Assembly: GCA_019136785.1 (NCBI GenBank)
Contig: JAGVTM010000587.1
Location: forward strand, 1-36,179
DNA from: Chloroflexota bacterium
Lineage (GTDB): Bacteria; Chloroflexota; Anaerolineae; Promineifilales; Promineifilaceae
Length of the DNA stretch: 36,179 nucleotides
Direction of reading: 5' to 3'
Position 1 is the first letter of the stretch. Every line of letters starts with the position of its first letter. The notes beneath the pieces were generated by a model. That model saw nothing but the letters and a program-made list of their open reading frames with translations, was not told where the DNA came from and made no database searches. This document shows, one piece after another, positions 1 to 6,571 of the stretch. Position numbers and translations under genes: made by a program.

Positions 1-3000
1 TATCTTCGATCATCGCATCAATCCGCTCTTCCAATGTGCCCAGACAGACGAACTTATGCACCAGCACATTCTTCGTCTGTCCAATACGAAAAGCGCGGTC
101 AGTAGCCTGATCTTCCACCGCCGGGTTCCACCAGCGGTCAAAGTGAAAAACGTGATTGGCGCGGGTCAGGTTCAGCCCCGTGCCGCCCGCCTTCAACGAC
201 AGCAAAAAGATCGTCGGGCCCCCATCGCTCTGAAACTGCGCCACCATCTCCGCCCGCTTTTTTGCCGGCACGCCCCCGTGCAAATACAACGTAGCCACGC
301 CAAACTGCTGCTGGATAAACGCCTTCAACAACCCGCCCATCTCCGCAAACTGGCTAAAAATAAGCAGCCGGTCCCCTTCCGCCAGAATCTCCTCCAACAG
401 GGCCGTCAGGCGGCTCAACTTGCCGGAACGCCCACTATCCGCCAGCGGGTCATACGTTTCCGTCTCATGTAAATATTGCGCCGGGTGGTTACACACCTGC
501 TTAAGCTGCGTCAACATGCTCAGCACCAACCCTTTGCGAGCAATACTCCCCTCCTGCTGCGCCTCAATAGCCGCCAGCGCATCGCGCACCACCGCTTCAT
601 ACAGCGTCGCCTGCTCTGGCGACAGGTGGCAGTACACCTTCACCTCTTGCTTATCCGGCAAATCCTGAATCACCGTCGGGTCCGTCTTCACCCGCCGCAG
701 GATAAAGGGCCGCGTCAACTTGCGCAGCCGCTGCGCCGCATCCTCATCCCCATACCGTTCAATCGGCAGCGTGAACTCGCGGCGGAACTTCTCCTGCCCA
801 CCCAAAAAGCCGGCATTCAAAAACTGCATAATAGACCACAACTCCGACAACCGGTTCTCCACCGGCGTCCCCGTCAACGCCAACCGAAAGTCAGCCGACA
901 ACTGCCGCACCACCTGCGTCTGCTGCGCGTTGGGGTTCTTAATGTTCTGCGCCTCATCCAGCACGACCCCAAACCAATCAAGATGATGCACAAAGTGAGC
1001 ATCCCGCCGCACCAGAGCGTAACTGGTCAACACCAGGTCTACCTGCCGCGCCGCCGCCTGAAACGCCTCATCCCGCAGCCGGTCGCTCCCCTGATGCACC
1101 AGCGCCGTCAACCCCGGCGTGAACTTCTGCCTCTCCTGCTCCCAGTTCGTCACCACCGAAGTGGGGCAAACCAGCAGCACAGGCGCGGGCAATCCGCCCA
1201 TCTCTTCCTTCAGCCGCTGCACCAGCGTCAACGTCTGGATCGTCTTCCCCAACCCCATATCGTCAGCCAGGATCACGCCCAACCCCCAACGGCGAGCAAA
1301 ATGCAGCCAGGAATAGCCATAAGCCTGATACGGGCGCAGCGTGGCCCGCAATCCCCCCGGCAGCGGCAGCATTTCCAACTTTTCATCCCCTTGCAGCCGG
1401 TTGAGCCAGCTTTGCAGCCCATGATCCATCTCCACGCGCTCGACCGGCAAGCCATGCCGCTGCTGATTCTCGTCATCCAGCCCCAACTTCATCGCCTCCG
1501 CCAGCGACACATCCCCTTCTATATCCTGCCGCTGCCAAAAACGAATAGCCGCCTCAATTTGCTCCGGATCAAGCTGTACCCACTGGCCGCGAATCTGCAC
1601 CAGTGGGGACTTCAAAGCGACCAGCGCGTCAAACTCCTCGCGGGTCAACTCCGTTTCCCCCAGCGATAGCTGCCAGCGGTAGCGCACCAGATTCTCCAGA
1701 TTCATGTGCCCCCCGGACACCGTAGCCTGTCCCCCCAGACTTGACGCGCTGTTCAGCTTCAAGCGAACGCCCAAACGTGTGCCCGGCTTATTCCACCAGG
1801 GCGGCGTCAACAAGCCAAAGCCGGCGCGCTGCAGCTGAGGCGCGCACTGGCGCAAAAAGGTGTAAGCTTCATCAGCAGTCAGGATGACGCTGCCGGGGCT
1901 GCGCTGCTGCAAACTGCGCTGAATCGGCGGCGAAAAGCGGGCGGCATACCCCAAACCCGTCAGCAGCCGTTCCTGAGGTCGCTCAAAGCGACGGCCCAGC
2001 GCTTGCAGCGCCGCCGCCTTGTTCTTCCACACGTCAGATGCCGGCAATATCAAACTGGGATCATCCCGCGCTTGCAACAGGTAATGAAGCTGCCAGGCGG
2101 CTTCCCCTTTTTTGGTGCGCTTCTCTTCCTGCTGCGCCGGCGCTTCCAGTCGCAGCGCCACCCGATAATGGCTGTCGCCCGCCACAGTCAGAGCGCGCTC
2201 CCAGGCGCGCAGGCTGCCGGCAAAATGCTGCATCTGCGCGGCGCTGACCTGCACAGCGGGATCAGGCGCAAACAACGCCCGCAGCCAGGTCTCGGCTGGC
2301 TCATTGCCGGCAGGTAAATAAAGCTCCTGCCTGACCGTCCATTGGCGCACCGCCGCGTCCGTCAAATAGTTCAAAAAGCTGTCCAAAATGACGCGCGGCG
2401 GAATGGTTTCTGCCGGGTCTTGCGTCGCGGCTCGGCAAATAGCCGGCATCGCCGCCGCCAATTGCGCCGTTCGCCGGGCTTCGCCTTCCCCATCCAACAT
2501 CGGCTGCCAGCGGGCTTCATACTGCCGTTCCCGCCGCGCAGACAGTTCCACCAGCGTGGGGCGATAAAGCTGCCGCGCCAACAGTTCCAGGACAAAAGCA
2601 TAAGCGGTGCGCCAGAAACGACCATCCGCGCCTAAACGGAGTGTGGCTGGCAAATCACGCAGGTGCAAATGGGCGAACAACGGCAACGCCTGCGCCGCCG
2701 TCAGCGTGACGCCCGGCACATGCCACGGCAGCAGTTCCAGGGGGTCCGCATCCGTTTCCCAACTGTGCCGCAAATCAGGCGAAGGCGCCGGGCCCCAACG
2801 GTTTGCCGGCAGCCAACACAGCAACGTTTCTGCCGGCAGCTTCCCCGGCTGCCCCAAATCGGCTAACATCCGCCGCACCTCCGGCGCCTCAGCCGCAAAA
2901 GGATGCGGCTGCGCCGTTTTCTTGCGCCGGTCCCGGCTGGGCTGCGCCGCCGCCGCCGTCTCCGCCCAAACGAACACGCCCCCCTTGTTGCCCGCCTGGA

Positions 3001-3034
3001 CGGGAATGAGCCAATGTAAATGCAAAACAACCAT
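1..3034 (-). CDS. SNF2-family DEAD/DEAH helicase, 3' end beyond left edge
   Basis: This is a Swi2/Snf2 ATP-dependent DNA translocase of the bacterial HepA-like type with a long N-terminal SNF2-associated region. The frame is open from ATG 3034 to the window edge, about 1011 residues. Visible ATPase motifs are the Walker A region DDMGLGKT near residue 590, the DEAQ box (VVLDEAQNIKNP) near 690, LTGTPVENRL, and the C-terminal helicase motifs LIFSQF, GGTGLNLT and ATDRAFRIGQ near 980. The last few dozen residues are missing because the gene leaves the window. The role is inferred to be remodelling of protein-DNA or RNA polymerase complexes, possibly in repair or phage defence; the sequence does not decide which. 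A TTGAAC-16-TATAAT promoter lies just upstream. No obvious partner gene is present on this side. Confidence 0.93.
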   Translation of the reverse strand, partial: MVVLHLHWLIPVQAGNKGGVFVWAETAAAAQPSRDRRKKTAQPHPFAAEAPEVRRMLADLGQPGKLPAETLLCWLPANRWGPAPSPDLRHSWETDADPLELLPWHVPGVTLTAAQALPLFAHLHLRDLPATLRLGADGRFWRTAYAFVLELLARQLYRPTLVELSARRERQYEARWQPMLDGEGEARRTAQLAAAMPAICRAATQDPAETIPPRVILDSFLNYLTDAAVRQWTVRQELYLPAGNEPAETWLRALFAPDPAVQVSAAQMQHFAGSLRAWERALTVAGDSHYRVALRLEAPAQQEEKRTKKGEAAWQLHYLLQARDDPSLILPASDVWKNKAAALQALGRRFERPQERLLTGLGYAARFSPPIQRSLQQRSPGSVILTADEAYTFLRQCAPQLQRAGFGLLTPPWWNKPGTRLGVRLKLNSASSLGGQATVSGGHMNLENLVRYRWQLSLGETELTREEFDALVALKSPLVQIRGQWVQLDPEQIEAAIRFWQRQDIEGDVSLAEAMKLGLDDENQQRHGLPVERVEMDHGLQSWLNRLQGDEKLEMLPLPGGLRATLRPYQAYGYSWLHFARRWGLGVILADDMGLGKTIQTLTLVQRLKEEMGGLPAPVLLVCPTSVVTNWEQERQKFTPGLTALVHQGSDRLRDEAFQAAARQVDLVLTSYALVRRDAHFVHHLDWFGVVLDEAQNIKNPNAQQTQVVRQLSADFRLALTGTPVENRLSELWSIMQFLNAGFLGGQEKFRREFTLPIERYGDEDAAQRLRKLTRPFILRRVKTDPTVIQDLPDKQEVKVYCHLSPEQATLYEAVVRDALAAIEAQQEGSIARKGLVLSMLTQLKQVCNHPAQYLHETETYDPLADSGRSGKLSRLTALLEEILAEGDRLLIFSQFAEMGGLLKAFIQQQFGVATLYLHGGVPAKKRAEMVAQFQSDGGPTIFLLSLKAGGTGLNLTRANHVFHFDRWWNPAVEDQATDRAFRIGQTKNVLVHKFVCLGTLEERIDAMIED

Positions 3035-3085
3035 AGAGGGAACGCCTCCCGTTACGACTTGCCAAAAAATTTACTTATGTCTACC

Positions 3086-3126
3086 ATTATACCGGGACAG
3101 CCAGGAGGTTCAAAAAATGTTATAAT
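3086..3126. promoter_or_regulatory. Divergent promoter pair
   Basis: On the minus strand, TTGAAC (3113-3108) and TATAAT (3091-3086) are separated by 16 bp and point at the SNF2 gene, giving a leader of about 45 nt. On the plus strand, an extended -10 element TGTTATAAT (3118-3126) points at the gene starting at 3363, with no clear -35. The plus transcript would have a leader of about 230 nt containing two strong hairpins. Confidence 0.5.
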
Positions 3127-3223
3127 TAGCCAGGTAACTGTCTGAGGTAACATTCCAGTAAATCGTGGCGATCTCTTTAACCGCCTATCGTCCCCGTAAA
3201 ATGGGCAAAAAGACATCGGCGCC

Positions 3224-3302
3224 GGGCAATTTTGGGCGCGTCTGCGCCCAAAATTGCCCATAAAAATGGGTGTCAGCCCCGCCTCCGGCGGGGCTGACAC
3301 CC
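3224..3302. repeat. Two tandem perfect 16-bp hairpins
   Basis: Arms 3224-3239 and 3244-3259 form a perfect inverted repeat with a 4-nt loop. Arms 3268-3283 and 3287-3302 form a second perfect 16-bp inverted repeat with a 3-nt loop. They are separated by 8 nt and are unrelated in sequence. Neither has a U tract directly after it on the plus strand, so simple intrinsic termination for that direction is not supported. They lie in the leader of the downstream plus gene and could be a mobile REP-like pair or a leader RNA structure. Confidence 0.75.
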
Positions 3303-3362
3303 ACCACGATTGAGTGCAGCGCTACCACAGCGTTTTGTCCCACAATTTTTGAGGGAAAAACT

Positions 3363-3773
3363 ATGCCATGGGTATTCGATCCAAACTCCGGCGGGACCAA
3401 GATTCCCGCCGCCAAACAGCAAGAAGTCAGGCAGCGCATTGAAAAATTTGCCGCCGAACATTATGCCGGCAAATACATCCGCCTGGAAATTCGTTTTCGC
3501 GCCCAATTCTGCTACATTGACGCCTACGTCGAACCAGACGTCCCCGCCAACTGGCCCCCCGCCGATTGGCCCCAAACGCGCGACCAACTGATTGAACAAC
3601 TGCGCCACACCCCCACCCACCTGTGCCGCCTGCGCTACTTCGGCGACGACGACTGGGGTTTCGCCTTCTACACCTACAGCAACGAAAAGTACGAACTGTC
3701 CGTCTTTCCCAACGGCAGCTTCACCGGCACACCCGAAGCCGCCTTCGCCGCCGCCGCCATGTACCTGGTTTAA
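3363..3773 (+). CDS. Conserved-looking hypothetical protein, 136 aa
   Basis: I do not recognise the family. The product is a soluble protein without signal peptide or membrane helix. It has an N-terminal charged helix (residues about 15-35), then alternating aromatic and charged stretches such as RLRYFGDDDWGFAFYTYSNEKY and an Ala-rich C-terminus. The length and pattern resemble small single-domain alpha/beta proteins. ATG 3363 was chosen because GAGGG stands 8 nt upstream and the longer in-frame GTG start at 3270 would have to encode one of the strong hairpins. A 33-bp piece of this gene (3458-3490) recurs at 4691-4723 beyond the HNH gene, suggesting recombination or duplication at the locus. 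Function unknown. Confidence 0.75.
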   Translation: MPWVFDPNSGGTKIPAAKQQEVRQRIEKFAAEHYAGKYIRLEIRFRAQFCYIDAYVEPDVPANWPPADWPQTRDQLIEQLRHTPTHLCRLRYFGDDDWGFAFYTYSNEKYELSVFPNGSFTGTPEAAFAAAAMYLV

Positions 3774-3843
3774 CCAGTGCGGCAGCCTGACAGTAGTAAC
3801 GGTCTAAAAACAACTTTTAACCAGACGCGCCAAAGGTAACCAG

Positions 3844-4149
3844 ATGATAGACAACGAAACAGAAAAGCAGCTTCACGAAAGATCAAGCCGCGGGGAATCA
3901 TTAACCAGTACGGAGCAAGCACAGTTGGCAGCCTGGTACGCCGCACAAGACCTGACCGAGGCAGACTTACTCCACCCACTGGTCATTGAAGTTGACCTGC
4001 CTCTACTTCAGCGCCAGGTAGATGTAGCCTCGACCCAGTTAATGGCTATCACAGAGCGCATTCAGCAAGTAGCAGCAGAAAATAATGCCCTCCGGCAAGA
4101 AATCACGCGCCTGCAGCAGCAATTAGCCAGCCAGAAGCAGCCAGCATGA
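3844..4149 (+). CDS. Small coiled-coil protein preceding HNH endonuclease
   Basis: The product is 101 residues, acidic in its N-terminal half. Residues about 52-95 form a heptad-like coiled coil (QRQVDVASTQLMAITERIQ through EITRLQQQLASQ). No enzyme motif is visible. The stop codon overlaps the start of the HNH gene in an ATGA (4146-4149), which implies translational coupling and a shared function. It may be an oligomerising partner, regulator or antitoxin-like companion of the nuclease; that is inference from gene order only. An unusual feature is the lack of any strong ribosome-binding site: the upstream sequence has only AAAGGTAACCAG, with AAAGG 8 nt before the ATG. Confidence 0.75.
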   Translation: MIDNETEKQLHERSSRGESLTSTEQAQLAAWYAAQDLTEADLLHPLVIEVDLPLLQRQVDVASTQLMAITERIQQVAAENNALRQEITRLQQQLASQKQPA

Positions 4150-4682
4150 GTATCACCCAGGATCAACGTAATCAAGTTTGCCAGCGCGCTAACTATGCTT
4201 GTGAATTCTGTGGCGTTACTGAAACTGATGCGGGTGGGCAATTGACCATAGACCATTTCCAGCCCCGCTCGAAGGGTGGGGACGACAGTCTGGACAATCT
4301 TCTTTATTCCTGCGTACGTTGTAACCTCTATAAACAGGATTATTGGCCCGCCAGCAATGACGCCCCCGTGCTATGGAATCCCCGTCACGAACCGGCTGCC
4401 CGACATTTTCTGACGTTGGATGACGGACAATTACTGCCACTAACAACTGTTGGCGAATTCACCATCCGGCGCCTACGTCTCAACCGCGCCCCATTGGTGA
4501 CTTATCGCCAATCCAGACGAAAACAGGCTGAAACCTCGCGTCTGCTAACGGAATACCGCGACCTGGTATCCCTATTAACTCAACTCAATGCGCAACTGGC
4601 GGTATTGACCAGACAACAACAACAACTTCTGGTCACGCAAAGGGAACTGCTTCGCCTGTTGCTCGGCATAAAAGAAGAGTAA
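4146..4682 (+). CDS. HNH endonuclease
   Basis: The 178-residue protein carries a canonical zinc-ribbon HNH nuclease in residues 15-63: CEFCG (C19, C22), the IDHFQPRSKGG core (D36, H37), the Asn of LDNLLYS (N51) and CVRCN (C56, C59, N60). This bba-metal fold cuts DNA at a phosphodiester bond using one divalent ion, with the two Cys pairs holding a structural zinc. The C-terminal half (about 105-178) is Leu/Gln-rich and predicted coiled coil, which could pair with the coiled coil of the overlapping upstream gene. Stand-alone HNH proteins of this kind occur in mobile elements and anti-phage systems; the exact role here is not set by the sequence. Confidence 0.9.
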   Translation: MSITQDQRNQVCQRANYACEFCGVTETDAGGQLTIDHFQPRSKGGDDSLDNLLYSCVRCNLYKQDYWPASNDAPVLWNPRHEPAARHFLTLDDGQLLPLTTVGEFTIRRLRLNRAPLVTYRQSRRKQAETSRLLTEYRDLVSLLTQLNAQLAVLTRQQQQLLVTQRELLRLLLGIKEE

Positions 4683-4690
4683 CAAGTAGC

Positions 4691-4723
4691 ACATTATGCC
4701 GGCAAATACACCCGCCTGGAAAT
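4691..4723 (+). repeat. 33-bp duplicate of part of the 3363-3773 gene
   Basis: This segment matches 3458-3490 at 32 of 33 positions, in the same orientation. The parent copy is coding; this copy is intergenic and directly follows the HNH stop codon. Together the copies bracket the last two thirds of the unknown gene and the coiled-coil/HNH pair. The shared segment includes a TGCCGGCA octamer. Confidence 0.85.
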
Positions 4724-5004
4724 AGGTCACGACGCTATCTCCCGTTCTTCAAACTCATCTTTCTCCGCGCCCTCCGCGTCTCCGCGTGAACCTGTTTTAA
4801 TCAAAAGATGCCCCCCACGCGCTTGCAACTGCAATGCCACACCCCCCATAACGACCGACCATTGAATCCCAAAAAAACACGATTCAATGGTCCCCTTCCA
4901 TCCGAAAATTCGCCGCGATGTCCCTACCCATTGCAATATTATCTGCATACCCAGGAAGCCCCAGGCGTTCCCATTAACCATTCACAAATTCACCCATTCA
5001 CCCA
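4724..5004. other. Intergenic stretch with repeats, convergent genes
   Basis: This lies between the HNH gene and the 3' end of the adaptor gene. It contains a CTCCGCGTCTCCGCGTG tract of a dispersed repeat type seen elsewhere in the window, an inverted repeat with 11-bp perfect arms (4858-4868 and 4881-4891, 12-nt loop), and an AT-rich 3' module. The hairpin lies where two convergent transcripts would end and may act as a weak terminator. No coding potential was seen. Confidence 0.6.
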
Positions 5005-5013
5005 TTAATTATT
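4971..5013. repeat. AT-rich 3'-flank repeat, copy 1 of 3
   Basis: On the plus strand this reads CCATTAACCATTCACAAATT followed by short CACCCATT units and ends in TTAATTATT. Near-identical modules occur at 21130-21172 and 31772-31814. In each case the module abuts or overlaps the stop codon of a minus-strand gene; here it contains the TAA of the adaptor gene (5005-5007). The copies differ in the number of 8-9 bp internal units. Confidence 0.8.
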
Positions 5014-6396
5014 CCTTCCTCCCACCTCAATATCCGCAAAAACCGTCATCCCCCAGCGCAACGGCAGCGCGCGGGCATCATCCAGCGCAATAGTTACCGC
5101 ATACGTAATGTCCCCCCGCGTCAACGTGGAAATGCCGGCAATATCCACCACCACGCCGGACAAAGTTTCATCGGGAAGGGCGTCAAAGCGCAGCGTAACC
5201 GGATCGCCCACCGCCACTGCCACCACATCGCTTTCCGTCAGGTCGCTGGTGACCACCTGCCAGCCGCCGTAATCCGCCAGCGTCATCACCGGCAAACCCG
5301 GTGAAACTATCTCCCCCACTTCCACGTCCACGCGGGCGATTGTGCCGGCAAACGGAGCCATCACCGTCATCTGATCCAACGCCGCCTGCGCCGCGTCCCG
5401 CGCCGCTTCCGCTTGCGCCACCGCCGCTGCCGCCTGCGCCGCCGCCGCTTCCGCCTGCGTCACGGCAGCCTGCGCCTGCGCCAGCCCAACTTCCGCCTGC
5501 GCCACCTGCGCCTGCGCCACCGCTATTTGCTGCGGGCGCGGCCCCGCCAGCAGCAAATCCAACTGCGCCTGCGCCGCCGCCTCTTGCGCCGCCGCCACGG
5601 GCACGGCCGCATTCGCCGCCTGCCGCTGTGCCGCCGTCGGGCCCGCCTGCAGTTCCGTTAAGCCCGCCTGCGCCGCCGCTACTCTGGCATTAGCCGCGTT
5701 TAAGGCGAAACGGGTCTGCTCCTCTAGCGTGCCGCCCACCTCGTTGCGAATCAACGCATCATATTGATCTTGCACCACCCGCGCATCCGCCTGCGCCGCC
5801 GCCACCTGCGCCTGGGCGTTTTGGATCTGGGCGGCGGTGGCGCTTTCCAGAGCCGCGTCCCGGCTCGCCGCCGCCTGGCTCACAGCAGCGGCAGCCACGT
5901 CCACGCTGCTCTGCAAGGCAGCGATTTCAGCGGGCAGCGGCGCCGATTGGGCCAGGGCCAACTGCGCCTCAGCCACGTTAACCGCCGTTTGCGCCGCCAG
6001 CACGCCCGCCTGGGCGGCGGACAGTTGGGCGGCGGCGGCGGCAATGCCGGCATTTGCCTGCGCCACGCCGGCCTCCGCCTGCGCCAGCGCCGCTGCCAGG
6101 TCCGCCGCTTCCAGGCGCAGCAGCGGCGCGCCCGCCGCCACTTCGTCCCCAGCCTGTACCAACAATTCCGCCACCCGCCCAGGGCGCAGCGCCGCCAGGT
6201 CAGCCCAACGCGCCGGCTCCAGACTGGCTTCTGCCGACACCACGTCCACGCCCGTATCTACCGCCAGCGTATTCACGTCAGGCGGCGCAGCGCTTTCCTC
6301 TGGCTGCGGCGCCAAAAAGCGCATATACCCCCAATAGCCGCCGGCTACCAGGACAATTAAAGCAAGTAAGCCGCCAATGGCTCGTTTCCAGTTCAT
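5005..6396 (-). CDS. HlyD/MacA-family periplasmic-adaptor-like protein
   Basis: This is a membrane-fusion adaptor for a MacB-type ABC exporter, joining the inner-membrane pump to the cell envelope. Residues about 5-28 are a membrane anchor. A biotinyl-lipoyl-like half motif (ALRPGRVAELLVQAGDEVAAG) follows near 80, then an extremely Ala/Gln-rich alpha-helical hairpin from about 100 to 345, the second lipoyl half (APFAGTIARVDVEVGEIV) and a beta-barrel/membrane-proximal domain to the end. ATG 6396 was chosen over a TTG at 6411 because GGGAGAAGG lies 4 nt upstream of 6396 and would be inside the longer version. The hairpin is long, and its low-complexity DNA may be prone to slippage. It is the last gene of the ATPase-permease-adaptor operon. 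At 463 residues it is somewhat longer than MacA because of the hairpin. Confidence 0.9.
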   Translation of the reverse strand: MNWKRAIGGLLALIVLVAGGYWGYMRFLAPQPEESAAPPDVNTLAVDTGVDVVSAEASLEPARWADLAALRPGRVAELLVQAGDEVAAGAPLLRLEAADLAAALAQAEAGVAQANAGIAAAAAQLSAAQAGVLAAQTAVNVAEAQLALAQSAPLPAEIAALQSSVDVAAAAVSQAAASRDAALESATAAQIQNAQAQVAAAQADARVVQDQYDALIRNEVGGTLEEQTRFALNAANARVAAAQAGLTELQAGPTAAQRQAANAAVPVAAAQEAAAQAQLDLLLAGPRPQQIAVAQAQVAQAEVGLAQAQAAVTQAEAAAAQAAAAVAQAEAARDAAQAALDQMTVMAPFAGTIARVDVEVGEIVSPGLPVMTLADYGGWQVVTSDLTESDVVAVAVGDPVTLRFDALPDETLSGVVVDIAGISTLTRGDITYAVTIALDDARALPLRWGMTVFADIEVGGRNN

Positions 6397-6571
6397 AAAT
6401 CCTTCTCCCAAACAAATCTACCAGCTTGCCGGCAAAGTTCGTAATAGCCCGCTGATGACGCCAATAAAGCGCAGATTGGACGGATTAATCACCGCTGAAT
6501 CAGCCCTTATCCGCGTCTGTCAGCGTCATCAGCGTGCCATTTCTTAACATCTCCAACCGGCTTGCCGGCGC
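6397..6571. other. Intra-operon spacer with repeat-like sequence
   Basis: The 175-bp gap between permease and adaptor has no ORF. It contains one TGCCGGCA octamer and a tract around 6465-6530 (GCGCAGATTGGACGGATTAA and following) of the kind that recurs as dispersed intergenic filler in related genomes; that comparison is from memory. It also provides the adaptor ribosome-binding site next to 6396. No terminator with a U run was seen, so the operon can be continuous. Confidence 0.45.

Noticed and set aside
476-1669. 397-residue plus-strand ORF at the left edge
   Set aside because: It is the reverse complement of the SNF2 helicase region; the translated sequence is Arg/His/Gln-rich with no family motif while the minus frame has all helicase motifs.
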